Assembly (NCBI RefSeq): GCF_000372485.1
Contig: NZ_AQVA01000001.1
Span: forward strand, 186,001-250,000
DNA from: Oenococcus oeni DSM 20252 = AWRIB129
GTDB lineage: Bacteria; Bacillota; Bacilli; Lactobacillales; Lactobacillaceae
Length of the DNA: 64,000 nt
Reading direction: 5' to 3'
This document shows positions 19,013 to 28,192 of this stretch, one piece after another. Made by a program: the position numbers and the translations under genes. The first letter of the stretch is position 1. Each line of letters opens with the position of its first letter. The notes under the pieces are model-generated. The model saw nothing but the letters and a program-made list of their open reading frames with translations. It searched no databases and was not told where the DNA came from.

Positions 19013-20701
19013 ATGCCAGCTGTTACATTTAAAAACGTTAATTTCAAATATCGCGTTCAAAGCCAAGCCACATTGCATGATGTCAGCTTTGCTTTTGATT
19101 ATGGGGAGAAAATTATTATTGCCGGGCCATCCGGCTCCGGTAAGACCACGATTGGCCATTTAATTAACGGTTTGATTCCACAAAGTTTTCCCGGGAATCT
19201 CGATGGTCAGATCTTGGTTAATGATCAGGATGTTTCTAAATTGGATATTTTCAATTTATCTTTTGCCGTCGCGACTGTCCTGCAAGATACCGATGCTCAA
19301 TTTGTCGGCATGACAGTTGCTGAAGATGTTTCTTTTCTGCTTGAAAATGAAAATATCGATCATCAAACACTATTAAAAAAAACAAATCATTGGTTAACGG
19401 AACTGAATCTTCAATCGGTTAAGAATCATCATCCCCAAGAACTTTCCGGTGGACAAAAGCAGCGAGTCAGTATGGCCGGTGTTTTAAGTTCGGACAGCAA
19501 GATTCTTTTGTTTGACGAACCATTGGCCAATCTCGATCCGGCTGCTGGGAGAGCGGCAATTCAATTAATCTCCCAACTACAGAAAAAGTTGAATTTAACG
19601 GTTATTATCATTGAACACCGTTTGGAAGAAGCACTTAAAATTCAGGCCGATAAACTGGTGATTGTCAGTCGAGGAAAAATCATTGCCAACGATACGCCTG
19701 ATCGGGTCCTGCAAAGCGGGGTTGTTTCTCAAGTCGGACTTCGTGAACCGCTTTATCTGACCGCTTTAAAGAAAGCCGGTTTCGATCTGAGTTTGGAGAA
19801 ACATTTGACAGATCTTTCTTCTTTGAATCAAGAATTGGTTAGCAAAAAAATCTCGAATTGGCTTAATACTCAAATTTCTGTTAAAAAACCAAATCCTGGT
19901 CAACTGATTTTATCAATTAAAAACTTGTTTTTTTCCTATCCGAAACAAAGCGTTTTTAAAGATTTCAATTTGGATTTTTATGCTGGTCAGATTACGGCGA
20001 TTGTTGGTAAGAACGGTTCCGGAAAATCAACTTTTTCAAATTTAGTAACCGGTTTTTTAAAACAGGATTCCGGCCAGATTTTTTTCGATGGTCAAAGCTT
20101 GGACTCTCTGTCTGTCAAAGAGCGGGCTGATAAAATTGGTTACGTTTTGCAAAATCCAAATCAAATGATCAGCCAAAATATTGTCTTTGACGAAGTCGCC
20201 TACGGACTGAAATTACGCGAAGTTAATCCTGAAGAGATCAAAACAAGAGTTCGACGAGTATTGAAAATCTCTGGTCTTGATTCGATGCGTCATTGGCCGG
20301 TCTCGGCTTTAAGCTTCGGCCAAAAGAAGAGAGTGACGATTGCTTCTGTTTTGGTTTTGGAACCGCAAATTCTTTTATTGGATGAACCTACCGCTGGACA
20401 AGATTATCTGAATTATCGTTCGATCATGAATTTTGTTGCTTCTCTTAATCGTGAGCATCATACTTCGATTATTGTCATCACTCACGATATGCATTTAATG
20501 TTGGAATACGCTGATCGAGCCTTGGCTTTGGTTGACGGCAAGATTCTTGCTGATGATCGTCCAGCCGTGCTTTTGAGCAACTTGGAGCTTTTAAAAGAAG
20601 CCTCTTTGGCTCCGACCAGCCTTTATAATCTGGCCCGATTCAGTCAAGTCGATCCGATTAAATTATCGGAAAGACTTGTTGAAAGCGAGGCCGATTTATG
20701 A
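19013..20701 (+). CDS. ECF-type ABC transporter, duplicated ATPase
   Basis: 562 residues with two complete ABC domains fused in tandem. Domain 1: Walker A GPSGSGKT near 40, signature LSGGQKQR near 144, Walker B ILLFDEP. Domain 2: Walker A GKNGSGKST near 335, variant signature LSFGQKKR near 438, Walker B ILLLDEP. It energises the dedicated S and T components on either side and is co-transcribed with them (stop/start overlap with the permease). Confidence 0.92.
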   Translation: MPAVTFKNVNFKYRVQSQATLHDVSFAFDYGEKIIIAGPSGSGKTTIGHLINGLIPQSFPGNLDGQILVNDQDVSKLDIFNLSFAVATVLQDTDAQFVGMTVAEDVSFLLENENIDHQTLLKKTNHWLTELNLQSVKNHHPQELSGGQKQRVSMAGVLSSDSKILLFDEPLANLDPAAGRAAIQLISQLQKKLNLTVIIIEHRLEEALKIQADKLVIVSRGKIIANDTPDRVLQSGVVSQVGLREPLYLTALKKAGFDLSLEKHLTDLSSLNQELVSKKISNWLNTQISVKKPNPGQLILSIKNLFFSYPKQSVFKDFNLDFYAGQITAIVGKNGSGKSTFSNLVTGFLKQDSGQIFFDGQSLDSLSVKERADKIGYVLQNPNQMISQNIVFDEVAYGLKLREVNPEEIKTRVRRVLKISGLDSMRHWPVSALSFGQKKRVTIASVLVLEPQILLLDEPTAGQDYLNYRSIMNFVASLNREHHTSIIVITHDMHLMLEYADRALALVDGKILADDRPAVLLSNLELLKEASLAPTSLYNLARFSQVDPIKLSERLVESEADL

Positions 20702-21534
20702 ATAACAATTCTTTTAATCTCGCTTATCGGGATCGTGGCACCTGGTTGGACCGGGCCAGTGGAGCAACCAAACTATTAGCTTTTATATTTTTATCCGGTA
20801 TTTCGATGATTGTCTTAGATACCCGTTTTTTAATTTTCCTCGTAATTCTTTCTTTAATTGTTTTAAAAATCAGTAGAGTTAAATTTTCCGAAGTTTCTTT
20901 TTTGATTAAATTGGTCGTCTTTTTTATGATTATCAATCTGTTGATGATTTATGTTTTGGCACCTGGTTATGGTGCTCAGCTTTATCACTCCAAGGATATT
21001 ATTTTTGGTAGCGGTCCTTATGCTTTGACGAAACAGGAATTATTATATCTGGTTAATATTTCGCTCGAATATTTTGTTGCGGTTCCTTTGGCCTTGATAT
21101 TTTTGTTGACGACAAATCCCTCGGAATTTGCTTCCGGTTTGAATCGGATCGGAATTTCTTATAAGATCAGTTACGCAGTTTCTTTGGCTCTTAGATACAT
21201 TCCTGATGTCACAAAAGAGTATCAGCAAATCAGTCTTTCTCAACAAGCACGCGGCAACGAGATTTCTAAAAAAGCAGGCTTTTTTAAACGTTTAAGGGGT
21301 GCTGCTGCGATTCTTGTGCCCTTACTGCTCAGTTCGATTGATCGAATCGAATCGGTTAGCCAGGCCATGGAATTAAGGAGATTTGGGGCCAAGAAAAAAC
21401 GCAGCTGGTATTTTGCAGAACAACTCAAAGCTGTCGATTGGCTGGTCTTGTTTATAGTCTTGCTAATTATGATTGGCGGGGTTATTCTATTGGTGGTTAA
21501 TGGTGGACGTTTTTGGAATCCGTTCATCCATTAA
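20698..21534 (+). CDS. ECF transporter transmembrane (T) component
   Basis: 278-residue EcfT/CbiQ-family protein with about five membrane segments. The two cytoplasmic coupling motifs that contact the ATPases are present: QQARGNE near residue 182 and [11 protein letters not shown] near 226. ATG 20698 overlaps the ATPase stop by four bases. Confidence 0.9.
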   Translation: MNNNSFNLAYRDRGTWLDRASGATKLLAFIFLSGISMIVLDTRFLIFLVILSLIVLKISRVKFSEVSFLIKLVVFFMIINLLMIYVLAPGYGAQLYHSKDIIFGSGPYALTKQELLYLVNISLEYFVAVPLALIFLLTTNPSEFASGLNRIGISYKISYAVSLALRYIPDVTKEYQQISLSQQARGNEISKKAGFFKRLRGAAAILVPLLLSSIDRIESVSQAMELRRFGAKKKRSWYFAEQLKAVDWLVLFIVLLIMIGGVILLVVNGGRFWNPFIH

Positions 21535-21545
21535 AGGAGTTTATT

Positions 21546-22088
21546 ATGGCAAATGAAATACAGACAGCAATCTTTGCAGGCGGTTGTTTCTGGTGTATGG
21601 TCGAACCTTTTGACTCGCTTCCCGGAATTATTAAGGTCCGTTCCGGATATACGGGCGGCCATGTCGATCATCCAACCTATGAGCAGGTTTCATCACATCA
21701 AACCGGGCATACCGAAGCAGTGAAAATTTGGTTTGATCCAAAAAAAATATCTTATGCCGAACTAGTTGACCTTTATTGGCAGGTGACCGATCCGACTGAT
21801 GCCGGCGGTCAATTCCAGGATCATGGCGATAATTACCGGCCGGTTATTTTCGTTAACTCTGATAGCCAGTACCAGACAGCCCTTTCGTCAAAACAAAAGT
21901 TACTTGATTCGGGGGTTTTCGGAGAAGACCCAATTGTTACCAAGATTGAAAAGGCTCAGACTTTCTGGGAAGCAGAAGATTATCACCAGGACTTTTATAA
22001 ATACAACCAAGCACGAATGAAAGTTCAAGATGCTCCGCGCGAGGATTTTATCAAGGAACATTGGAACAAACAAAAAGCTGATGATTAA
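21546..22088 (+). CDS. msrA: Peptide-methionine (S)-S-oxide reductase
   Basis: 180-residue MsrA reducing the S epimer of methionine sulfoxide. The catalytic GGCFWCM is near residue 12, and [14 protein letters not shown] and [13 protein letters not shown] are conserved family segments. ATG 21546 follows AAAGGAG; the longer frame from 21513 runs into the previous gene. A terminator overlaps its last codons. Confidence 0.95.
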   Translation: MANEIQTAIFAGGCFWCMVEPFDSLPGIIKVRSGYTGGHVDHPTYEQVSSHQTGHTEAVKIWFDPKKISYAELVDLYWQVTDPTDAGGQFQDHGDNYRPVIFVNSDSQYQTALSSKQKLLDSGVFGEDPIVTKIEKAQTFWEAEDYHQDFYKYNQARMKVQDAPREDFIKEHWNKQKADD

Positions 22089-22104
22089 TTCATCAGCTTT
22101 TTTA
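22073..22104 (+). terminator. Intrinsic terminator of msrA
   Basis: A 12-base perfect stem (22073-22084 with 22090-22101) and a T-run. The left arm lies inside the last msrA codons. Confidence 0.88.
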
Positions 22105-22779
22105 TATTTTTGTTGGGTCGATATGCAATAGATGCTTAAAAAGATGTTTATCCCCCCAAGCGATATTGTTTCCCTGCAAAAAGAAACAATATATTGTTCC
22201 AATTCCATAACTCAGTAATTTTCCGGAAAGTGCCCAGCAAATTAAAGAAATAGTAACGGCAAAGATGAAATTGGAAAGTTGCCCAAGTGGTGCCGAACCG
22301 CGAAAAAACTTAAAACGAGCGACGTTCGTCAAATTATCGAGCGGGTGTAGTACGAAATTAGCCCTTTGAATGACCGATACTCCGATCCCGATACACCAGA
22401 TTCCAAATAAATCAACTATCAGTTTGGGAATCAAACTAAGTGGTGCAAGCAGGGGATGGAACAAATTGGCAAATTCAGCGACGAAAAGACTGAACAACAG
22501 ACCAAAAATTACATTTCCGATTGCTCGCCGCCAATTGATTTTTTCGACCATAAACAGATTTATAACAGCCGCTAAAATTGCTTCAATCGCTAAAAAAAGC
22601 ATTGTCGGCAGATGGGTTACATTGGCCAGATTAACAGCCGATGCCGACCAGGGAGCGGCTCCCAATTGGGCAGCAATCGATAATCCGTTTCCAAAAGAAA
22701 TAATTGCCAGGGAAATAAAGAAGTAGGTGATTTTCTGTTTTAAAGTCAGCTCAAAATATTCCCCGTTCAAATAATACAT
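22102..22779 (-). CDS. YczE/YitT-like integral membrane protein
   Basis: 225 residues with about five to six membrane segments. FGNGLSIAAQLGAAPWSASAVNLA near residue 38 is the family hallmark. No transport or catalytic function is established. A paralogue with the same GxALSV...SGVWTASAVNLS signature lies at 29609-30295. Confidence 0.75.
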   Translation of the reverse strand: MYYLNGEYFELTLKQKITYFFISLAIISFGNGLSIAAQLGAAPWSASAVNLANVTHLPTMLFLAIEAILAAVINLFMVEKINWRRAIGNVIFGLLFSLFVAEFANLFHPLLAPLSLIPKLIVDLFGIWCIGIGVSVIQRANFVLHPLDNLTNVARFKFFRGSAPLGQLSNFIFAVTISLICWALSGKLLSYGIGTIYCFFLQGNNIAWGDKHLFKHLLHIDPTKI

Positions 22780-22808
22780 ATTTCTATTAAAGCACTAATC
22801 ATTTATTC

Positions 22809-22836
22809 AAAAAAAGCCAAGAAATTAATTCTTGGC
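22809..22836 (-). terminator. Terminator of the MFS gene
   Basis: GCCAAGAA (22816-22823) pairs with TTCTTGGC (22829-22836); the A-run at 22809-22815 reads as a T tail on the minus strand. The stem overlaps the MFS stop codon. Confidence 0.85.
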
Positions 22837-24294
22837 GATATATTTGCTCAAAACCTGACGTCTGAGCATTCGATACAAAGTCAGCATCAGTCCGATCAAA
22901 CTGAGAATACCGGCGAAAATAAAGCAGAAATGCATCGACTTAATAAAGTATTCCGGATGGCTTGGCAGATAATTGACAACCTGCCGGCCGGCTAAGCGAC
23001 TCATACTGAGAAAAAGCATGGTTGTTGCGAAAGTATTTCCAACAATGAAGCCGACATTTCTCGCCAAAGCCATGACCGAGCCGGCGATTCCCAATAATGG
23101 CTTTGGCACAGTGCTCATTGTCAAAGCATTGTTTGGCGATTGGAAAACAGCTGATGCCAACCCATTGGCAATCAGGGTAATTATCAGCAGTATATAAGGC
23201 GATTTACCACCGATCGAAAGGTAACCGATTTGGCTGAGCGTTAAACCGGCTAAACCGATTAAAGTAATCATTTCTTTATCGAATTTGTCTCCAGCCCAAC
23301 CTGAAATTGGCGAAAAAATGAAGTTGGTAATTGGAAAGGCCATCAGAATCAGACCGGCCTGACCGGGGGTTAATTTGCGCAAATCCTGCAGATAAAAGGG
23401 CATCAAAATGTTTGTATAGGAATTAATTGCAAAAACCAGAAAGGCGGTTATCAACGAAATCGAATATAATTGATTTTTAAAAATTTCTAGTTTGATCATC
23501 GGTTCTTTAAAGGCTGGTTCGACTTTTAGGAAGGCAACTAGGAGAATGATGGAAATGATCAAACCGGCTATTACCCAGAAGTCTCCAAAACCAACTGATT
23601 CGGCTGCATTGATCGCCAGGAAAAAGCAGGCGATGAAACCGAAAAACAAAGCTGAGCCGATGTAGTCTATTTTTCCATCAGGTTGGGAAATTGTATCTTT
23701 CGGAAAATATTTAAAGCCAATAAAAATTGCCAAAATCCCAACTGGTACGTTAACCCAAAAAATATATGACCAGCTGAGAAAATTTAGAATAGCTCCGCCG
23801 AGGGCTGGTCCGGCAATCGCTCCGAGAGAGACGAACATTCCGATTACAGACATCGCCCTTGCACGAATGTTCGGCGCGAAATTTGAAGTGGTGATGCCAA
23901 AGCTTGTTGACATCGCCATCGAGGCGCCGACGGCCTGAATTGCTCGGGATGCCAAGAGGAAAATTAGACCAAATTTGGAAATCCCGGCTAAAAAGGAACC
24001 AATTGTAAAAATGATTGTTCCGATTTTGAAGATTTTAATTTTCCCGTAGACATCGCCCATACGACCGAACAAAAGCAATAATCCAGAAATAACAATCAAG
24101 TACACGATGACAGTCCAAGTTGCCTGGTTTAAAGGTATTTTTAAGTCTTTTGAAATTGAGGGCAGAGCGATATTGACGATCGAACCGTCAAGGACGCTCA
24201 TAAAAGTCAGCATGCCCAAAGCGACTAATATCCATATGTGATCTCTATCTAATTTGTTTGAACTTGTAAAGTTTGAATTTTGCACAACCAACAT
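22825..24294 (-). CDS. MFS drug exporter, DHA2 (14-TM) family
   Basis: 489 residues with fourteen predicted membrane segments. The DHA2 features are VLDGSIVNIALPSI in TM1, the motif A-like loop LFGRMGDVYGKIKIF near 77 and GPALGGAILNFLSW (motif C) near 165. Such proteins use proton motive force to expel toxic compounds. No ribosome site precedes ATG 24294, and the transcript may have a leader of under ten bases. A palindrome lies just upstream. Confidence 0.9.
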   Translation of the reverse strand: MLVVQNSNFTSSNKLDRDHIWILVALGMLTFMSVLDGSIVNIALPSISKDLKIPLNQATWTVIVYLIVISGLLLLFGRMGDVYGKIKIFKIGTIIFTIGSFLAGISKFGLIFLLASRAIQAVGASMAMSTSFGITTSNFAPNIRARAMSVIGMFVSLGAIAGPALGGAILNFLSWSYIFWVNVPVGILAIFIGFKYFPKDTISQPDGKIDYIGSALFFGFIACFFLAINAAESVGFGDFWVIAGLIISIILLVAFLKVEPAFKEPMIKLEIFKNQLYSISLITAFLVFAINSYTNILMPFYLQDLRKLTPGQAGLILMAFPITNFIFSPISGWAGDKFDKEMITLIGLAGLTLSQIGYLSIGGKSPYILLIITLIANGLASAVFQSPNNALTMSTVPKPLLGIAGSVMALARNVGFIVGNTFATTMLFLSMSRLAGRQVVNYLPSHPEYFIKSMHFCFIFAGILSLIGLMLTLYRMLRRQVLSKYIAKN

Positions 24295-24295
24295 T

Positions 24296-24310
24296 CTAAC
24301 ATTTTGTTAG
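24296..24310. promoter_or_regulatory. Palindrome between divergent MFS gene and unknown gene
   Basis: CTAACA-TTT-TGTTAG, perfect six-base arms, fills the 26-base gap between the two start codons. A minus-strand TATACT -10-like box overlaps it at 24310-24315. It could be a repressor operator; no regulator is encoded beside it. Confidence 0.4.
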
Positions 24311-24320
24311 TATAAGTTGG

Positions 24321-24782
24321 ATGACTGAAATTTTAGGACAAACAATATTGGATCAAATTGTCGATCAAAATTTTCCGCTGGCAAGTTTTCCTGCCGAAAA
24401 GTATTCTCAAGCAGTAGCTGATACTTTGGAAGGAAATTTTGATTTAGGCAAGATTAATCGCAGCGAAGTTAAGATTAATGGCGGGATTGAAAATGATGGC
24501 CAGACCATTTCTTTGGAATTGGCCCCTTATCCTTTGCCCCTTCGTTATATCAATGAATATAAAAAGTTAATTCATGTCGATCAGCAGATTGAAGTTTTCT
24601 CTTATTTGATCTTTGAATCAAATAAAATCAGCCGATCCAAACTGAAAATTGTCCAGCTTCCGGATTTAAAGGATTTGGATTCACAAATTCAAAACTTTTA
24701 TGAGATTGAAAAAAATTGGAAAGCTCCAGAAGAAGACGATAAAACAATTGAAAAAGATGCAAAAACCTCCACGAAAAAGTGA
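24321..24782 (+). CDS. Hypothetical protein
   Basis: 153 residues, soluble, acidic in the middle and Lys/Asp/Glu-rich at the C-terminus (from about 130), with no signal peptide or membrane segment. I do not recognise the family. It diverges from the drug exporter with only 26 bases between starts and has its own terminator, so it is likely transcribed alone. The ribosome site is weak. Confidence 0.65.
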   Translation: MTEILGQTILDQIVDQNFPLASFPAEKYSQAVADTLEGNFDLGKINRSEVKINGGIENDGQTISLELAPYPLPLRYINEYKKLIHVDQQIEVFSYLIFESNKISRSKLKIVQLPDLKDLDSQIQNFYEIEKNWKAPEEDDKTIEKDAKTSTKK

Positions 24783-24793
24783 AGGTTTTTATA
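24762..24793 (+). terminator. Intrinsic terminator
   Basis: AAAACCT-C-CAC pairs with GTG-A-AGGTTTT around a six-base loop, followed by T residues. It overlaps the last codons of the preceding gene. Confidence 0.8.
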
Positions 24794-24892
24794 ATTGCTT
24801 GGTGAGTATGCGAAAATTGATTAAGTGTTTTAAAACTTCTTGTATTAACTTTAATAGTTACTAAAGAAGCAGGGGAGAAAAGGGAGAAGTAT

Positions 24893-25822
24893 ATGTTAAA
24901 ACTCGAGCATGTCAGCAAAAGTTTCGATAATCTTCGCGCACTTGTCGACGAATCCTGGCAATTGGATGAAGGCCAAATTTTGGGGTTAATTGGCCAGAAT
25001 GGTGCCGGCAAATCGACGACTTTTAAGTTGATTTTAAATTTTATCGAGACCGATTCCGGACAAATTACCTGGAACCAAAAGCCGATCGATAATCAAACAA
25101 TGAATATGATTGGCTTTTTGCCGGAGGAGCGCGGGCTTTATCCGGATGTTAAGGTTGGCAATCAGATAATGTATTTTGCCGAATTGCATGGTCGTTCAAA
25201 GGCCGAAATTAAGCCGAAACTTCAAGACTGGATGGATCGTTTCGACGTTAAGGGAAGTCTTAACGATAAAGTTAAGAAGTTGTCAAAGGGAAATCAGCAA
25301 AAAGTTCAATTGATCACTGCTTTGATTCATGAGCCGAAACTGATTATTTTAGACGAACCTTTCAGTGGCTTGGATCCAGTTAATGCACAAATTCTTTTGG
25401 ATATTATTGTTGAGCAAAAAGAAAAGGGAGCAGCAATTATTTATTCTTCTCATGACATGAATAATGTTTCGTCGATTGCCGACAAAATAGTCATGCTTAA
25501 TCGTGGCCACGTTGTCTTAAATGGTCAAACGAACCAAGTCCGTCAATCCTTTGGTCGAACTAGAGTTTATTTGGAATCGCCTTTGACTGCCGCTGAATTA
25601 TCGGCAATTGAAGGTGTGGAAAAAGTCGAAAAGTTTGCTGGTGGTCTTCAAATTTCTTTGAGTGATCCTAAGGTTGGCGAACAGATTTTTAAATTGGCCA
25701 CCAAAAACGGTTATATTACGGCCTTCGATCAACAACCACCGACCCTTGACCAGATTTTTAGAATGAAGATCGGTTCCGATGCAATCAAAGAGGCGGAAAG
25801 CGAGGGATTAACCCATGAATAA
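24893..25822 (+). CDS. ABC transporter ATP-binding protein, NatA/YhaQ-like
   Basis: 309 residues: Walker A GQNGAGKST near 39, signature LSKGNQQKV near 134, Walker B LIILDEPFSGLDP near 155, and a C-terminal extension (from 225) typical of NatA/YhaQ sodium- or drug-efflux ATPases. It overlaps the permease start by eight bases. That permease is frameshifted here, so the pair may be non-functional. Confidence 0.9.
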   Translation: MLKLEHVSKSFDNLRALVDESWQLDEGQILGLIGQNGAGKSTTFKLILNFIETDSGQITWNQKPIDNQTMNMIGFLPEERGLYPDVKVGNQIMYFAELHGRSKAEIKPKLQDWMDRFDVKGSLNDKVKKLSKGNQQKVQLITALIHEPKLIILDEPFSGLDPVNAQILLDIIVEQKEKGAAIIYSSHDMNNVSSIADKIVMLNRGHVVLNGQTNQVRQSFGRTRVYLESPLTAAELSAIEGVEKVEKFAGGLQISLSDPKVGEQIFKLATKNGYITAFDQQPPTLDQIFRMKIGSDAIKEAESEGLTHE

Positions 25823-27060
25823 GACTTGGATTGTCGCCAAACATGTTTTCTTAAAAAATTTAAAAAGTCCATCTTATTATTGGATGCTTTTAGCTCCCTT
25901 TGTTTTTTGTTTTAATTGGTATCGGTGCCAGTTTTCTTATTAATAAAGCTGTTTCCGGGAATCAGCCGACAATTGGAATCGTTGGTCAGCCTCAACAGGT
26001 TTCCCTTCTTAAGACGGCTTTGAAATCCAAAGCCAGCGTTAAGTCCGAGAGCAGCTTAAAAGCAGCTAAAAATGCATTAAGTAACGAAAAAATTGATGCA
26101 TATGTTAAGACCAATGCCGGTTATACAAAAACGGAAATTGTCGCTAATTCGAAGTCTTCAGCTAATTTCGACAGCAGTTCAATTTCTCAAATTATTAGTA
26201 GCCTGAAGACAGAGTCTGCCGTCGCGAAATTGGGTCTCTCGGCAAAACAGGTTAAAAGTATCACTGCGCCAGCCAGTGTCAAAACAAAGTATGTTTCGGT
26301 CGAGAATAAAAAAGTCAGTCAAAACAGCAACAATGGTGGTCGCAGCGTTCGTTATCTTTTCGCTCAGGGAGCAACAATTATAATTTTTATGTTCCTGGCT
26401 ATTTATATTCAAATGACAGGCAGTGAAATCGGTACCGAAAAAGGTTCGCGAATTCTTGAAAGTATTCTTCCCGCTGTGCCAGCCCGTCAGCATTTTACCG
26501 GTAAGATTATCGCGATTGTTGGACTTTTTATTTTTCAATTGATTGCCTATATTTTCATTGCTCTGATAGCTTTTGCTTTGGCGAAACCATTTAATTATTC
26601 AAAATATTTGAATTTGGTTGATTGGTCCCAATTGGGAACTTCCTTCATTGTATTAACTGCCTTGATAACTTTAGGAGCAATCATTATTTATATTATTTTG
26701 GCAGCGGTTTTTGCTTCGATGGTCAGTCGGCAAGAAGATGTTGCCAAATCAACTTCGGTAGTCATGTGGATTGCAATGGTTCCGTATTTTCTCAGCTTTG
26801 CTGTTGCTTCTTCGGCCAATGCACCGGTTTTCAAAGTATTGTCTTTTATCCCTCTAATCAGTCAATCAATAATGCCGATTCGGATGGCAGTTTCTTCGGC
26901 AACAACCTTTGATGCTTTGATTGCTCTTGCATTGCAAATCTTGATAATTCTTCTATTGGTTAAATTTGCTTCGGGTATCTATGCAAGAAATTCTTTGGAC
27001 TATGGCGATGGGAAACCTTTAAAAAAGCTTCTAAAATATTTTCAAAGTAAAAATTCGTGA
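25815..27060 (+). pseudogene. NatB/YhaP-like ABC permease, frameshifted
   Basis: Frame 1 starts at ATG 25815 (MNKTWIVAKHVFLKNL) and reaches APFVF before running out of frame. The remaining 386 residues are in the +1 frame from about 25900, beginning FVLIGIGASF. A run of six T at 25903-25908 is one base too long: removing one T gives a continuous 414-residue protein (1245 bases, divisible by three) with a large extracellular loop after TM1 and five or six C-terminal membrane segments. This is the NatB/YhaP layout. It is a disabling mutation, a switchable tract or a sequencing error. Confidence 0.82.
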
Positions 27061-27066
27061 TATACT
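27058..27066 (+). promoter_or_regulatory. Extended -10 promoter of the structured RNA
   Basis: TGA-TATACT: the TG-A is the permease stop codon and TATACT is at 27061-27066. A weak TTTTCA (27039-27044) lies 16 bases upstream. Predicted transcription start is at about 27071-27073, where the first stem begins. Confidence 0.6.
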
Positions 27067-27068
27067 TA

Positions 27069-27299
27069 GTAGCTGATGCGATGAGTCGAGGAAACGTCAG
27101 CTACGGCGCGTTTTTAAACACGGACAGCTGAGTTTAATCTCAGGGAACGCATTTTCCGCTGTCGTTTGGGTCGTTGTGGAACTTCCCGGACTGCCAGACT
27201 ATTGGTACGTGGACGCAATTGGTAACAGTTGCCGTTAGCCAACTAACGTAAAAGTTGCAAAGCCAAACTAAGAGCGACCTCATGGCCGTTCTTTTTTTG
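27069..27299 (+). ncRNA. Multibranched structured RNA of unknown family
   Basis: About 230 bases without an ORF but dense in stems. Perfect stem 27069-27076/27097-27104; stem 27123-27128/27158-27163 enclosing two small hairpins (27129-27142 and 27143-27157); 27164-27169/27263-27268 (GTTTGG with CCAAAC) closing a domain that contains 27215-27221/27226-27232 capped by a GTAA (GNRA) tetraloop and 27233-27238/27243-27248; then a terminator. It has a promoter right at its 5' end. I see no T-box, RNase P, SRP, tmRNA or known riboswitch core. It is either a stand-alone RNA or an attenuator leader for the kinase gene at 27326. Confidence 0.6.
27270..27299 (+). terminator. Terminator of the structured RNA
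   Basis: AAGAGCGACC (27270-27279) pairs with GGCCGTTCTT (27284-27293) with one mismatch, loop TCAT, then T-run. CGACC of the left arm could alternatively pair with GGTCG at 27169-27173, which would free the terminator; that would be attenuator behaviour, an inference. Confidence 0.8.
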
Positions 27300-27325
27300 T
27301 TTTCAAAAACGATTAAGATGAAAGT

Positions 27326-28192
27326 ATGTTCAATTTAACGAAGGCTTTTTTAAAAGAAGTTCCAACGAATGCCGAAGTCACGGATTTTCATGAGGTTCAT
27401 GGCGGTGATATCAATAAAGCCTATTCGCTAACCGATGCTCAAGGCGGGAGATACTTTTTAAAAGTTCAGCCTAATTCTGTCCTGGCTTTCTTTCAACACG
27501 AAGCTGATGGCTTGAAACTGCTTGGTCAGGCGGCTCGAGTTCCCAAAGTTATTGCATTAGGCCACGTTGGCCAGGACCAATGGCTTTTATTAGAGTATTT
27601 AAATGCGACGAATTATGGCAATCAATATTCGCTTGGTCAGGATTTAGCGAAAATTCATTCGATTACAAGTCCTAACGGGCAGTTCGGTTTTGATAAGGAT
27701 TTTAAAGCTGGAAAGACCAGCAAAATAAATACCTGGCAATCCAGCTGGTACGAATTTTTTGTTAAACAGCGTTTGAATGTTTTACGTGAACTGTTGATCA
27801 ATGAAGGTAAGTGGAACGATGACCAAAATTATAAAAAAGCGATTGAAATTTTTCAATCGTTAATGGAAAAACATGACAGTCGACCGAGTCTGCTTCACGG
27901 TGATTTTTGGTCAGGGAATTTTATGTTTGACGCAGACAGTGGCCAACCGATATTTATCGATCCGGATGTTTATTATGGCGACCCGGAGTTTGATATTGGA
28001 ATTACGACTGTTTTTGGTGGTTTCAATCAAGATTTTTATGTTGGTTATCAGAGTACCAAGCCCTTTCAATCCGGTGCCGAAAGACGTTTAATGTTTTATC
28101 AGCTTTATTATTTGATGGTTCATGCTCATTTGTTTGCCGGTTCTTATATTCAGGCTTATCGTGGGAAGCTTGCACAAATCATTCAACAATAA
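27326..28192 (+). CDS. Fructosamine kinase family protein
   Basis: 288 residues. The aminoglycoside/fructosamine kinase fold shows LLHGDFWSGNFMFD near 188 (catalytic Asp, Asn) and FIDPDVYYGDPEFDIG near 212 (Mg-binding Asp). Bacterial members phosphorylate ketoamines (glycated amines or ribulosamines) for deglycation. It lies 27 bases downstream of the RNA terminator and converges with the next gene, overlapping its end by 14 bases. The ribosome site is weak. Confidence 0.87.
   Translation: MFNLTKAFLKEVPTNAEVTDFHEVHGGDINKAYSLTDAQGGRYFLKVQPNSVLAFFQHEADGLKLLGQAARVPKVIALGHVGQDQWLLLEYLNATNYGNQYSLGQDLAKIHSITSPNGQFGFDKDFKAGKTSKINTWQSSWYEFFVKQRLNVLRELLINEGKWNDDQNYKKAIEIFQSLMEKHDSRPSLLHGDFWSGNFMFDADSGQPIFIDPDVYYGDPEFDIGITTVFGGFNQDFYVGYQSTKPFQSGAERRLMFYQLYYLMVHAHLFAGSYIQAYRGKLAQIIQQ

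Noticed and set aside
27069-27104. Hammerhead-ribozyme-like core (CTGATG and GAGGAAAC) in the structured RNA
   Set aside because: The order and spacing of CUGANGA, stem II and GAAA do not form a hammerhead core; the perfect outer stem gives a simple hairpin.
27069-27299. 6S RNA (including the lactic acid bacterial Lacto-usp form)
   Set aside because: 6S RNA is one long rod with a central bubble; this sequence folds as several branches.
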